A stretch of DNA of 63,105 nt, from positions 1 to 63,105 of the IMG/VR virus record IMGVR_UViG_3300036831_000039; one strand, given 5' to 3'. Below the pieces are notes generated by a model, which worked only from the letters and a program-made list of their open reading frames with translations, did no database searches and was not told the DNA's origin. The translations under genes were made by a program, and so were the position numbers. How positions within the stretch are numbered: the stretch's first letter is position 1; each line of letters begins with the position of its first letter. This document shows, one piece after another, positions 18,073 through 26,075 of the stretch. This DNA comes from a virus.

Positions 18073-20370
18073 ATGCCTGATTTGGATGCACTAATTAACG
18101 ATATTGATAAAAGAGCTACTACTGTGGCTGCTCCTAAAACGGGCCCGTCTCAATATGAGAGAGAGTCTGCGAGAAATTATGTGCCACAATCTGCTACAGG
18201 AGCGTTCCTAGACCAGCTTGGAATTGAGCATTCTACGCCATGGAGCGGAGTAAGTAATGCTGGTAAATTCTATGGCGGAATGGGTAAATCACTAGTCGTA
18301 GATCCACTAGTTTCTGCTGGTAGAATGTTGGCTGATCCAGTATCGGGAGTACAGGGGATTATAGATTCCCATAAAGCACAATTTGATAAAGCCGCTACTG
18401 ATATTAATTCCGGGCATCCTGTAAAGGCCTTCGGTCATACTCTAGCGGGCTCAGTACCGCTTGTAGGACCGTTTGTAGGGGATCTAGCAGATAAGATTGG
18501 CACTCAGGATACACTATCGGGCGCCGGCGGTATAGCAGGGGCTATGTTGCCAATGTTTAAGGGCGGCAGGGGAGCTCTGAATGAAGCCACATTGCCAGGA
18601 GCTAGGCGGGCTGCTGCGGAGAGATTAGCATCCTCTGGAGCGGGCGTAGATCGTATTGGAGATTATGGCTCAGCTCCGGCTAGTGCGATCGTAGATAATA
18701 CAGGACTAGCTATGAGTGGGGAAGGCCGTCTTAATCAAATTACAGCGGCTAAGAATGCTAAATTAAACGCTGTACGATCACTTATTAATTCTCCAGAAAT
18801 GACCGCTCGCCCATCACAAATGTTTGATGCTATTAACAGTGCGGCTGATAATGTTAGATCGTTTATTACCAAACCGGCTGCATTAGAAGAGCTAGAATCT
18901 CTGCGCCAGAAAGCTATTAATAGAAGTATTACTACTAGCTTTGATGGGAAAGGTACCCATTTTCCTGATGGTGTACTGGATATGCGCCAGTGGGCTGATA
19001 AAGGAATTAATGGTAAATTTGGTGCTGATACTGCGTCTATTTCTAAGCAATTCTATCAGTCTTTACGAGGAAATCTTAAGGACCAATTAAATAAAATAGC
19101 GCCAGAAGTTGCACCGCTTAATAATGAAGTTCATAGTTTAATTGATGCTGAGGAGCAGGCTACTAGAAGATTTAATTCTGATGGTAAAAAGCCTGTAGTT
19201 AATACTAGCAGCATTCCTGCAATGGTTAAGTCTCTTATTCCAGGGAAAACTCTAGCGTCTACCACAGCGCAGAAATTACTTAGTCTAGGTACTAAAGAGG
19301 CTCCGAATGTGCCACTTCATGATGTGCCTATGATAATGGGGGATAGGACTCCGAATACCTGGATTAATGGCGGAGATTTCAGAAATCCTAAGCTTGCAGC
19401 GCCTGTTATTAGTTCAGAGGGTTCTTATAATTTACCAAAAATTTCTGATCAAGAATTGTATAACATCTGGTCAAATGATGATCTATCACAAGAAGAGGTT
19501 AATTATAAATTTCACAGTTTGCCTTATCCCGCCCGACAGAGGTATCTAGAGCTAGACAATACTTATGACTCCGCCCTGGCTCACGGAGACACTAATCATC
19601 CGTGGGTTATAAATTATGGAATTCGCCCAGATGAATTTCCTACTAAATATTCGACTAGTGTTCCGACCGGGCCAGTAGGTGGAAATCCGCCAACATATAC
19701 TACTGGTCCAACCGCTGCCGATATTGATCTAGCTCACTCTCAGGGTGGAGTTCTACCAGTATTTGATAATGCCTATTTCCAACGGTCAATTAATTCATTA
19801 AATAATAACCCTATTAATTCACCCTCTAATATAACTAATCCTAGCTTTATAGTAGATACCACCACACCAGCACAGGAATCGTCCCCAATGGTAGCAGGCG
19901 GCGCTAATACTCTCTCGTCTCAGCCTTACAGCACTTATAACAATCCAGCGGCGAATTCCATTCCTGCAGTGCCCGAACGGCCCGCTTTAAAGCCACAAAA
20001 GACTGTTAGATCGGCTTCTCCAACAATTGCAGCCCCAACAATTAATTCCGCTCCAACAGCAGATATTAACCCTAATTCACCATATTCTCCTATGGGAAAA
20101 TCCACAATGGCTGGCGGATATGGATATGGTTCTGCACCAATTAAACCAGAAATTGCTCCACCTCCAACAATTAATTCAGAACAATCTCCGGTATTAGCCC
20201 CTAATTATCGGCCATTAACTGCTGATACATTTCCAGGAGAAAAGGTAATTGTTGATGGATTTCCGTCAACTGTATCTAGTGTTAAGAAAGTTGGTAATAA
20301 AACAGTTGTAAGATATTCCTACAAAGATAAAGGTGGATTTCTTACATTTGATGAAAAAGAGTTTAAATAA
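18073..20370 (+). CDS. Internal virion / DNA-ejection protein (large)
   Basis: 765 aa. Residues about 60-190 contain Gly/Ala-rich hydrophobic stretches (GSVPLVGPFVGDLADKIG, SGAGGIAGAMLPMFKGG) typical of membrane-inserting ejection proteins. Residues 190-400 are helical. The C-terminal 300 residues are rich in Pro, Asn, Thr and Ser and end in a basic SH3-like segment (VIVDGFPSTVSSVKKVGNKTVVRY). It is the third of the ejection cassette and is followed after 27 nt by holin-like and lysis genes. Confidence 0.6.
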   Translation: MPDLDALINDIDKRATTVAAPKTGPSQYERESARNYVPQSATGAFLDQLGIEHSTPWSGVSNAGKFYGGMGKSLVVDPLVSAGRMLADPVSGVQGIIDSHKAQFDKAATDINSGHPVKAFGHTLAGSVPLVGPFVGDLADKIGTQDTLSGAGGIAGAMLPMFKGGRGALNEATLPGARRAAAERLASSGAGVDRIGDYGSAPASAIVDNTGLAMSGEGRLNQITAAKNAKLNAVRSLINSPEMTARPSQMFDAINSAADNVRSFITKPAALEELESLRQKAINRSITTSFDGKGTHFPDGVLDMRQWADKGINGKFGADTASISKQFYQSLRGNLKDQLNKIAPEVAPLNNEVHSLIDAEEQATRRFNSDGKKPVVNTSSIPAMVKSLIPGKTLASTTAQKLLSLGTKEAPNVPLHDVPMIMGDRTPNTWINGGDFRNPKLAAPVISSEGSYNLPKISDQELYNIWSNDDLSQEEVNYKFHSLPYPARQRYLELDNTYDSALAHGDTNHPWVINYGIRPDEFPTKYSTSVPTGPVGGNPPTYTTGPTAADIDLAHSQGGVLPVFDNAYFQRSINSLNNNPINSPSNITNPSFIVDTTTPAQESSPMVAGGANTLSSQPYSTYNNPAANSIPAVPERPALKPQKTVRSASPTIAAPTINSAPTADINPNSPYSPMGKSTMAGGYGYGSAPIKPEIAPPPTINSEQSPVLAPNYRPLTADTFPGEKVIVDGFPSTVSSVKKVGNKTVVRYSYKDKGGFLTFDEKEFK

Positions 20371-20397
20371 TCCTTAGTTCCTAGGAGAGTAGTACCC

Positions 20398-20628
20398 ATG
20401 ACCCTTACCCCTTTAAATGAAAATAGACTTACTCGCCTGGAAACGGTCACTCTCGGAGTTGAGGGTGAAGGCGGTCTTATGAAACGTGTAGCCAAACTAG
20501 AACAGCGCGTAGATGCTATGACTATCCGCATTGTGGTCTTTGCTGGAGTAGGAGTCGCACTTATTTCCAAGGGCACCGAAGTAGGGCTCTCTGTGATTTC
20601 TATGCTTGCGAAACATCTTCTATCATAG
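20398..20628 (+). CDS. XhlA-like membrane protein, possible holin component
   Basis: 76 aa: an N-terminal coiled coil with heptads (LNENRLTRLETVTLG ... VAKLEQRVDAM) followed by one hydrophobic segment (IRIVVFAGVGVALISKG, about residues 42-60) and an amphipathic tail. This coiled-coil-plus-one-membrane-helix layout is that of XhlA-type haemolysin/holin accessory proteins. It opens the late lysis-side cluster after the ejection genes. Function is inferred from topology. Confidence 0.5.
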   Translation: MTLTPLNENRLTRLETVTLGVEGEGGLMKRVAKLEQRVDAMTIRIVVFAGVGVALISKGTEVGLSVISMLAKHLLS

Positions 20629-20674
20629 TATTCTCTTCCTTGGCTTTCCAAGAAGATGTGTGCCAAGGATCATG

Positions 20675-20869
20675 ATGACTATTGAAAGAGGAAGTGTTAT
20701 TACTGACTGGAATGAGGTTAGTAGAAGTGTGTACTCTCGACTAGGAGAGATCAGAGAGGAGATGAAGCTGGCTAAACACGATGGAGCCGATTCATGCGTA
20801 ATAGCAACTAATGCCCTGGACTCAGTTGAACAGCTACTAGAAGCCATTAGAATGGACTTTGGGGTATAG
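20675..20869 (+). CDS. Small helical protein
   Basis: About 64 aa, read from ATG 20675, which lies 5 nt after AAGGA. The open frame extends upstream to 20606, but that part overlaps the preceding gene and lacks a ribosome site. It is acidic and helical (EVSRSVYSRLGEIREEMKLAKHDG). The stop codon lies directly against the next ATG. Not recognised. Confidence 0.6.
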   Translation: MTIERGSVITDWNEVSRSVYSRLGEIREEMKLAKHDGADSCVIATNALDSVEQLLEAIRMDFGV

Positions 20870-21628
20870 ATGGCTACTGCGCCTAAAATTCTGTTTATCG
20901 ACATAGAAACCTTTCCACTAGTAACATCTGCGTGGGGCGTGTATGAGGCCAATGCCCTAGAAATCCTAGAGTACCAGCCGATTTGCTGTTTTTCGGCCAA
21001 GTGGCAGAATGGTCCACACATTACCAAAGCTCTTCCAGATTACCCAGGCTACAAGCCATTCTCACGTGATGATGAAGCTATGACAGCCGAACTATGGGAT
21101 CTCATGAATGAGGCTGATATCGTGGTAGCCCATAACGGTGACCAATACGACATCCCGCTCATGAAGGCCCGCTTCGCACGATGGGGCTTCGGCCCTACCT
21201 CTCCTGTAATGTCTATCGATACCAGAAAGATCGCCAAGCGAGTATTTAGATTTGCGTCTAATAAGCTCGATTATATTGGTGATTTCTTTGGAATTGGCAG
21301 AAAAGTTCAGACAGGCGGCTATTCGTTATGGCAGGATTGTATGGCCGGTAAAGAAGCTGCTTGGAAGAAAATGAAAGTGTATAACAAGGCTGATGTAACA
21401 CTGCTAGAGAAGATCTATGATAAGTTTCTACCATGGGTGCCTAATCATCCTAACCGTGCCCTCTTTGATGGTCCCGAAGCCTGCCCGCGTTGCGGAAGCA
21501 CTAACTCGCTCCAAAAGCGGGGAGAAGCTCGCACAGTAAGCCGTGTGTATCAGCGCTACTTCTGCAAGTCTTGCGGCGGATGGAGTCGAGGTACGAAGGC
21601 TCATGGTCCAAAGGTATTAGCCATATGA
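20870..21628 (+). CDS. DnaQ-like 3'-5' exonuclease with C-terminal zinc ribbon
   Basis: 252 aa. RNase H-fold DEDD exonuclease motifs are visible: ExoI FIDIETFPL (about residues 9-17), ExoII VVAHNGDQYDIPLMKARF (about 85-102), and ExoIII YNKADVTLLEKIY (about 171-183), where the Tyr/Asp spacing suggests the DEDDy type. A C4 zinc ribbon follows (CPRCGS at about 205 and CKSCGG at about 230). The protein resembles free-standing PolB-type exonuclease domains. Its place in the late operon, between a holin-like gene and the endolysin, is unusual: a replication editor would be expected in the minus-strand block, so it may act in genome processing late in infection. Its stop overlaps the next start as ATGA. 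Confidence 0.8.
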   Translation: MATAPKILFIDIETFPLVTSAWGVYEANALEILEYQPICCFSAKWQNGPHITKALPDYPGYKPFSRDDEAMTAELWDLMNEADIVVAHNGDQYDIPLMKARFARWGFGPTSPVMSIDTRKIAKRVFRFASNKLDYIGDFFGIGRKVQTGGYSLWQDCMAGKEAAWKKMKVYNKADVTLLEKIYDKFLPWVPNHPNRALFDGPEACPRCGSTNSLQKRGEARTVSRVYQRYFCKSCGGWSRGTKAHGPKVLAI

Positions 21629-21813
21629 CGGGATGGAAGCAAGTAACACCAGATACTATAATTACTGGACAAATTCTTTATTCAGGCCAGCTTCAGGTAG
21701 ACAACAGTATCAGTCAGTGCGATTGTGATTGTGGTTGTCCTGTGGAAGCTTTGGGTAATGAAAGATTTATCTGTAGCTTTTGCAGAGAAGGTAAGTGTCA
21801 GGTGCGCTTATGA
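21625..21813 (+). CDS. Small Cys-rich protein
   Basis: 62 aa from ATG 21625, which overlaps the exonuclease stop (ATGA), so translational coupling decides the start. The C-terminal half holds a dense CDCDCGC cluster and CSFCREGKC, compatible with one or two zinc sites. No enzyme motif is seen. The next gene again overlaps by ATGA. Confidence 0.65.
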   Translation: MTGWKQVTPDTIITGQILYSGQLQVDNSISQCDCDCGCPVEALGNERFICSFCREGKCQVRL

Positions 21814-22136
21814 GAGCCACGTCCGTTGATAGATGGATTAAGAAATGGAGGCGTCGATTCGGCGCTTCTATGCCTTATAACATAGTATGGATGGACGATT
21901 CCCACGCTAATACCGAGCCGATCGCTGGTGAAGTAATATATGCTGAAACTGGATGGGGGCATGCTGGAGAGGCTATAGACGTTATCATATATCCAGAATT
22001 TGTTGTAGAGCTAGAGTCAGACGAAACCAGGGAACGTATCATTCTACATGAACTCTTGCATCCTATTCTAAATTCTGTAGACGAATTCACAGTGAACAAA
22101 GCCACAGAACTTTTATGGAAGGCCTATGAGCAATAG
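21810..22136 (+). CDS. Small putative zinc metallopeptidase (HELLH)
   Basis: 108 aa from ATG 21810 (ATGA overlap). A basic N-terminus (VDRWIKKWRRRFG) is followed by a beta-rich body and the segment RERIILHELLHPILN, a perfect HExxH zincin motif at about residues 79-90. In minimal zincins the third ligand is often a downstream Glu; DEF and EL pairs follow. It sits immediately before the endolysin, which it overlaps, so a role in lysis or virion maturation is possible but unproven. Confidence 0.6.
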   Translation: MRATSVDRWIKKWRRRFGASMPYNIVWMDDSHANTEPIAGEVIYAETGWGHAGEAIDVIIYPEFVVELESDETRERIILHELLHPILNSVDEFTVNKATELLWKAYEQ

Positions 22137-22656
22137 ATCTGAAAAGTTTGATAGAGCCATACCGTATATATTAGCTAATGAGGGATCAGAATTTACGAAT
22201 GATGTAGATGATCGGGGCGGGGCTACAAAATATGGTATTACCTTGCGTACGGCCAAAACTGTACCGGGCTGCGAGAACTGGACAGAAGACGATATCAAGA
22301 ATCTATCTGAGGAAAAAGCTAAAGATATTTACTACGCCCTATTCTGGAAGTTTGAAGGTATTAGTGACCAAAGAGTTGCCACTAAACTTCTAGATGTATT
22401 TGTTAACCTTCCACCACGTAATGCAATTAAAGTTTTCCAGAGTTCGGCTAATGTTTGTGGCTCTAGAATTGTCGTAGATGGGCTATGGGGATTACGTACA
22501 ATTAATGCTATTAATGACAATAATCCTCAGTGTATTTTAGAGAAAATTGTGCTATTATTGTCCCAATATTATAATTCTATTGTTAAGGTTAATTCTTCAC
22601 AAGCAAAGTTTTTGAAAGGATGGCTTAACCGGGCTAATAGACTTCCAAAGGAATAA
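22126..22656 (+). CDS. Endolysin, GH108-type N-acetylmuramidase
   Basis: 176 aa. Near the N-terminus, IPYILANEGSEFTNDVDDRGGATKYGIT (about residues 11-38) is the signature of glycoside hydrolase family 108 phage muramidases, whose catalytic Glu is the one in the EG motif. The C-terminal half (VFQSSANVCGSRIVVDGLWGLRTINAIN) matches the peptidoglycan-binding-like C-terminal part of the same family. The length is typical. There is no signal peptide, so release needs a holin, and holin-like genes flank it at 20398 and 22663. It overlaps the preceding gene by 11 nt. Confidence 0.85.
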   Translation: MSNRSEKFDRAIPYILANEGSEFTNDVDDRGGATKYGITLRTAKTVPGCENWTEDDIKNLSEEKAKDIYYALFWKFEGISDQRVATKLLDVFVNLPPRNAIKVFQSSANVCGSRIVVDGLWGLRTINAINDNNPQCILEKIVLLLSQYYNSIVKVNSSQAKFLKGWLNRANRLPKE

Positions 22657-22662
22657 TATTCA

Positions 22663-22869
22663 ATGAGCAAAAATACTCTTGTACTAATTGTAGCCATTGC
22701 GTCATCTCTAGGCTCCTGGCTAGTTCAGCTACCTGTAGGGCCCCATGTAATTACTCCTCAGAGCCTAGGAGCACTAGTTCTTCTAGTTGTAGGTGGAGTG
22801 TCTGGTATTGTAGGATATACTCCCGGTGGAAAGGGTGCTGTAGTAGTTGATCCAACTCCAAAGGCATAA
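22663..22869 (+). CDS. Two-span membrane protein, probable holin
   Basis: 68 aa with two hydrophobic segments (about residues 5-22 and 34-52) separated by a short turn (PVGPHVITPQSL) and followed by a Gly/Pro/Lys tail. This size and topology fit a class II holin. It lies 6 nt after the endolysin stop. Confidence 0.65.
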   Translation: MSKNTLVLIVAIASSLGSWLVQLPVGPHVITPQSLGALVLLVVGGVSGIVGYTPGGKGAVVVDPTPKA

Positions 22870-22947
22870 TGGAATATCCTGTGTATCGGGACTATGGAAT
22901 GTAGATTTCCATGGGGTTCTAGGTGGTAGCGTGGAACTGTAAGAGAG

Positions 22948-22959
22948 TGGGATATCCCA
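22948..22959. promoter_or_regulatory. 12-bp perfect palindrome in a leader
   Basis: TGGGATATCCCA lies in the 111-bp space between the holin-like gene and the lipoprotein gene, 22 bp before the latter's ATG. It could be an operator or simply part of a leader structure. The rest of the spacer shows no convincing promoter. Confidence 0.3.
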
Positions 22960-22980
22960 AATAAGTGGTAGGCGTGCACG

Positions 22981-23397
22981 ATGAGGATTAAATCTCGGAT
23001 GACTGTGGGGGTGCTAGTGATCGTGGCTAGTACCCTTTTTTCTTGTAGTACAGGCCCGAAGGTTAAGTCCACTAGTATTATTGTACCTACCCTTCAAACA
23101 CCTGCCCCCATGTGCTATATTACCTGTCCACAAGGATACATGTCTCGACAGCACCACTTGTGCCATTCTGGGATGAGCCGCTATTTTGAGGACATTACAG
23201 TAATCGGTGAAAATAACAACCCTAATAGCCCCTCTGATAGCCGATGGTTTACTACTGAAGCAGCCTACCTAAAGATTGATGTAGAGCGCGGTACATGCCG
23301 CTCCATCATTGCTCAAATCATAGCTGGCCGCTCTTTTTCAGAGCGTGATGCAGGATCTAGCGTTGATCCTCTTACTATTGGTCCCAAACAAAAATAG
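22981..23397 (+). CDS. Predicted lipoprotein
   Basis: 138 aa. A basic start (MRIKSRM), a hydrophobic segment (TVGVLVIVASTLFS) and Cys at residue 22 form a lipobox (LFSC). The mature part has further Cys pairs (CYITC) that could form disulphides outside the cytoplasm, and is otherwise polar. It is the last late gene, right after the lysis genes, where an outer spanin (Rz1) or a superinfection-exclusion lipoprotein is expected. It is longer and less Pro-rich than usual Rz1, and no inner-spanin partner is evident. Confidence 0.6.
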   Translation: MRIKSRMTVGVLVIVASTLFSCSTGPKVKSTSIIVPTLQTPAPMCYITCPQGYMSRQHHLCHSGMSRYFEDITVIGENNNPNSPSDSRWFTTEAAYLKIDVERGTCRSIIAQIIAGRSFSERDAGSSVDPLTIGPKQK

Positions 23398-23411
23398 GCA
23401 CATATACAAAT

Positions 23412-23433
23412 AGAGGGGGATTTCTCCCCCTCT
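23412..23433. terminator. Strong hairpin terminator between convergent operons
   Basis: A perfect 9-bp inverted repeat, AGAGGGGGA/TCCCCCTCT with a 4-nt loop, lies between the end of the plus-strand late region and the last minus-strand gene. It can serve both directions, though T-runs are short. Confidence 0.8.
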
Positions 23434-23496
23434 TGTCCCAGGTACTGCCAAATATAGTCAGCTAGTTTGCTATACCATTCCCTCTAACAATTAATA

Positions 23497-23787
23497 TTAC
23501 TTACTTACAGCATCCTGCGGTGAAGTGGCTACCTGTGTAGCTACTGGAACTGGAGTAGGATTCATGAGAGTGTCGTAGTCCAGTGTTGCAATGGCCGCGT
23601 TTACAGCAGTGACAATGGCATTAGCAATCTTATCGTTAGCGAAGAAGGTAGCAGCCCCTAGCTGTAGTTCCTGGCCTAAAGCAGCCTGGATTGCTGTAAA
23701 TCGTGCCTTGTCATGTAGTGGCTGGATCTGCTCCATCGTTGCAGCGGTCTGAAGCGCAAGGGTGAGAATTCTAAAATAGTTATTCAT
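23497..23787 (-). CDS. Hypothetical protein, Ala-rich helical
   Basis: 96 aa, Ala/Thr-rich and helical with a Pro/Val tail. It is the last gene of the minus-strand region. Its ATG overlaps the end of the preceding nucleotide-modification-like gene. Not recognised. Confidence 0.6.
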   Translation of the reverse strand: MNNYFRILTLALQTAATMEQIQPLHDKARFTAIQAALGQELQLGAATFFANDKIANAIVTAVNAAIATLDYDTLMNPTPVPVATQVATSPQDAVSK

Positions 23788-24073
23788 TAGTATAATCCTT
23801 TCGTTGGTTATCGTTAACTACGCCTAACAGTCCATATCCTGTAATATCTTCCCAAGGGCTTTCCCCAAAAGCATCCTTCTTATTGGCTAGGCGCTTAAGT
23901 TTGTCAAATACCCGAATAATGAGTAGGATATCTTGATATTTCTCTACCGGAATACCTTTTGGGAAAAGTAGTCTAAGGAAAACTTCTGAATCTTTAAATG
24001 AATTGCCGTAAGCTTTATTTTTACTCTCTACAAGGTCAGCAAGCTCTAAAGCAGTTTCTTTATATGTTTTCAG
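23780..24073 (-). CDS. Nucleotide-modification-associated domain (DUF1599-like) protein with CTG start
   Basis: 97 aa. It has no ATG, GTG or TTG in frame: an in-frame TAA stands directly before CTG at 24073, and GGGAGG lies 9 nt upstream, so initiation at CTG is the simplest reading. The protein (ADLVESKNKAYGNSF near residue 13, KYQDILLIIRVFDKLKRLAN near 46, FGESPWEDITGYGLLGV near 69) strongly resembles a phage family with the KNxxYGxSF and GYxLLG motifs, annotated as nucleotide-modification-associated or DUF1599-like and probably related to all-alpha NTP pyrophosphatases. MazG lies two genes upstream, supporting a nucleotide-pool role. The downstream gene overlaps it by 8 nt. Confidence 0.75.
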   Translation of the reverse strand: MKTYKETALELADLVESKNKAYGNSFKDSEVFLRLLFPKGIPVEKYQDILLIIRVFDKLKRLANKKDAFGESPWEDITGYGLLGVVNDNQRKDYTNE

Positions 24074-24089
24074 TTATTGCTTCCTCCCT

Positions 24090-24440
24090 TTACTCGGTTA
24101 GATACCCGCCTTCAATCATTTTAACCGCAGAATCCGGGATGTCATTATACATGACTAGTCCCAAAGTTGTAATAGGGTGATTTCTAGCTAATTCATTGGT
24201 ACTACGTTCTTCAGTTTTGGATAAATTGGTAATAGCGGATGCTATAGCCTTTTTAATTGAAAGCTTAGTTACTTCTCGTTTGATTGTTACTGGTTCATCT
24301 AAATACTCTTGAAAGCCTTCGTTATTGTAGTTCAGAATAGTTAGCCATCCCCTATATGTGGTTGAAGTATGTGGAGACAACCTACTCACTGTTATTTCGT
24401 ACGGAGTTGTAGGGCTACTGTCCTTAAAATTCATGATCAT
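24090..24440 (-). CDS. Hypothetical protein
   Basis: 116 aa, ATG overlapping the MazG stop (ATGA). The N-terminal half is beta-rich and the C-terminal half (TKLSIKKAIASAITNLSKTEERS) helical. No recognised motif. Between MazG and the DUF1599-like gene, it probably belongs to the nucleotide-metabolism group. Confidence 0.6.
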   Translation of the reverse strand: MIMNFKDSSPTTPYEITVSRLSPHTSTTYRGWLTILNYNNEGFQEYLDEPVTIKREVTKLSIKKAIASAITNLSKTEERSTNELARNHPITTLGLVMYNDIPDSAVKMIEGGYLTE

Positions 24441-24820
24441 ATAAGTTTATTGCCATGACGGAAGGGTCTAGTTTCATTAAACTTCATTTTCATCTGAAGC
24501 CCGTAATCTACGTCAATTCCTAGTTCTCCACACATATCCAGTGTACGAATAAGTATATCCATTAGCTCACTAGCAAATCCTTCCGGTTTACCATCTATGA
24601 CCCAAAATTCATGCAATACTTTATCGCTATTGTTAGTTCTAACCTCTTCAGCGGCCTCAGTTACCTCACTATGGATCATTAGGAGTTTACCGAATATCTC
24701 ATCACATCTACCTGCTAATTCGTGTAGTTGGCTAGTTTTCCACCAACCTTTGCTATGTGCCCATTCATTTATCTGTTGGGAAAGATCACTTAATTTGTAT
24801 GATCTATCAACCTCGCTCAT
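24437..24820 (-). CDS. mazG: MazG-like nucleotide pyrophosphohydrolase
   Basis: 127 aa. The all-alpha NTP-PPase signature is visible: LLMIHSEVTEAAEEVR (E-x-x-E, about residues 47-62) and ASELMDILIRTLDMCGELGID (E-x-x-D, about 83-103). The C-terminus (MKFNETRPFRHGNKLI) is the typical ending of phage MazG proteins. It hydrolyses NTPs or dNTPs to monophosphates, and in phages is thought to adjust nucleotide pools or (p)ppGpp. Divalent metal is bound by the E-x-x-E/E-x-x-D residues. Confidence 0.85.
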   Translation of the reverse strand: MSEVDRSYKLSDLSQQINEWAHSKGWWKTSQLHELAGRCDEIFGKLLMIHSEVTEAAEEVRTNNSDKVLHEFWVIDGKPEGFASELMDILIRTLDMCGELGIDVDYGLQMKMKFNETRPFRHGNKLI

Positions 24821-25010
24821 ATAGTTCCTTCATCCACTTACGAACTAATGCTCTAGCTCTAAGGTATTCTTCTGGATGATCTTCCATACATGTGCATGGG
24901 GAAGAACAAAAACATCCTCTAATAGGTTCAAGCTGATTGCTACCTTTACACCTACCACAACAGGCCACTAGAGGCTGTATTATATGGTCATATATTGGAT
25001 TATCTGCCAT
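24807..25010 (-). CDS. Small Cys-rich (zinc) protein
   Basis: 67 aa with CCGRCKG and CFCSSPCTC clusters, followed by a helical, charged tail (YLRARALVRKWMKELYERG). It overlaps MazG by 14 nt. Likely zinc binding, function unknown. Confidence 0.6.
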   Translation of the reverse strand: MADNPIYDHIIQPLVACCGRCKGSNQLEPIRGCFCSSPCTCMEDHPEEYLRARALVRKWMKELYERG

Positions 25011-25019
25011 TGTAATAAT

Positions 25020-25532
25020 CTACTCTTCCAGTTGTTCAACATCACTAGAACCTTTAACAGGCTTTACCACAATTCCAGGCTTACCAGGGGAGCCTATCTT
25101 AGTAGCCTTATCTATCTGAGTAGGAGTGACAATGATCTCTTCTCCACAGTTAGGACAAAAATCTGTAGCAGTCATTAGGAGCTTCTTATCAATGATAGAA
25201 CGAGGCTTAGCTCCTTTGCGGCGAGTAACCATGAAGTTCTCCCATGACACATTAGTTTCTCCCTTAATGTCCATGGCAAGTCCGATGAGATTATCCCGTT
25301 CAGACTTTAGGCCTTCTAACACTCCCTCCAACATCACTATTCCTTGACGTTCTGCAACGAGACGATCGAATAGTGTTGGAGCATGGCTGGAGATGTACTT
25401 TTCCATCACGTTCATAGCCTGTGCGAGATTCGGTAGGATTGTAGGCAGCTCTGGAGGGAGAGCCTCATCAAAGCGTACTTCTGAGGAGTGTTTTACAGGA
25501 ACTTCTGCGCGGATTGTTAGTTCGGTAGTCAT
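25020..25532 (-). CDS. Hypothetical helical protein with a zinc knuckle
   Basis: 170 aa, mostly helical (residues 30-95), then a basic patch (VTRRKGAKPRSI) and a single CPNCG pair near residue 126, with an acidic tail. It lies just downstream of the macro-domain gene (3 nt). No specific function. A DNA- or RNA-binding accessory is possible. Confidence 0.55.
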   Translation of the reverse strand: MTTELTIRAEVPVKHSSEVRFDEALPPELPTILPNLAQAMNVMEKYISSHAPTLFDRLVAERQGIVMLEGVLEGLKSERDNLIGLAMDIKGETNVSWENFMVTRRKGAKPRSIIDKKLLMTATDFCPNCGEEIIVTPTQIDKATKIGSPGKPGIVVKPVKGSSDVEQLEE

Positions 25533-25535
25533 TTC

Positions 25536-26075
25536 TTAAACTCTTCCAGGATTATAGCTATGATCTTGAAGCAGCCCTAATGCTTTTTGAAGTCCAGCAT
25601 CTGGGAAGGACATTACCACAAATCGATCATCTAGGATAGGTTCTATAACTGGCCTAACATCTTCCCATTTTAAATTACCATTACCACATCCTGGACGGGG
25701 CATTATAACCATCTTCCACTTTTCTATATCCGCCAACAATCTGAGCGAAACTGTACTACTTTCGATTAGGGTAAGGCAAGCTTTTTCATACCAATTATGC
25801 TTTACAGGAAAAGACACTAGACGTAGGGCAACGTATGGTCTAAGTGGGCCACTCCATATAGGTCTATCTAATTTAAATACCAAATTTCCCTTGGACTGTA
25901 TAAGTTGGCCTAAAGTTAAGTCAACCCCAGGATACCTATCTCTAGCTTCCCGAGCAATCCCACGACCCATAACGCACGCACCGTTGGCCTTAACAGTGCC
26001 GTTAGTAGTTATGACTATTGCATCACAGTTATCAATTTCGTCCCAGATATTTCCGTATTGTGTAATCATTTCCAC
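25536..26075 (-). CDS. Macro-domain protein (ADP-ribose binding)
   Basis: 179 aa. The ADP-ribose pocket motifs are evident: IVITTNGTVKANGACVMGRGIAREA (about residues 20-44, with the Asn and the GRGIA loop) and IMPRPGCGNGNLKWEDVRPVIE (about 122-143). These match the ADP-ribose-1''-phosphate phosphatase / DarG-like macrodomain group found in many phages. It may remove ADP-ribose from nucleic acids or proteins, counter DarT- or Thoeris-like defences, or act in NAD recycling. The native start may be the ATG six bases inside. It lies downstream of the polymerase and a membrane protein in one transcript. Confidence 0.85.
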   Translation of the reverse strand: MEMITQYGNIWDEIDNCDAIVITTNGTVKANGACVMGRGIAREARDRYPGVDLTLGQLIQSKGNLVFKLDRPIWSGPLRPYVALRLVSFPVKHNWYEKACLTLIESSTVSLRLLADIEKWKMVIMPRPGCGNGNLKWEDVRPVIEPILDDRFVVMSFPDAGLQKALGLLQDHSYNPGRV

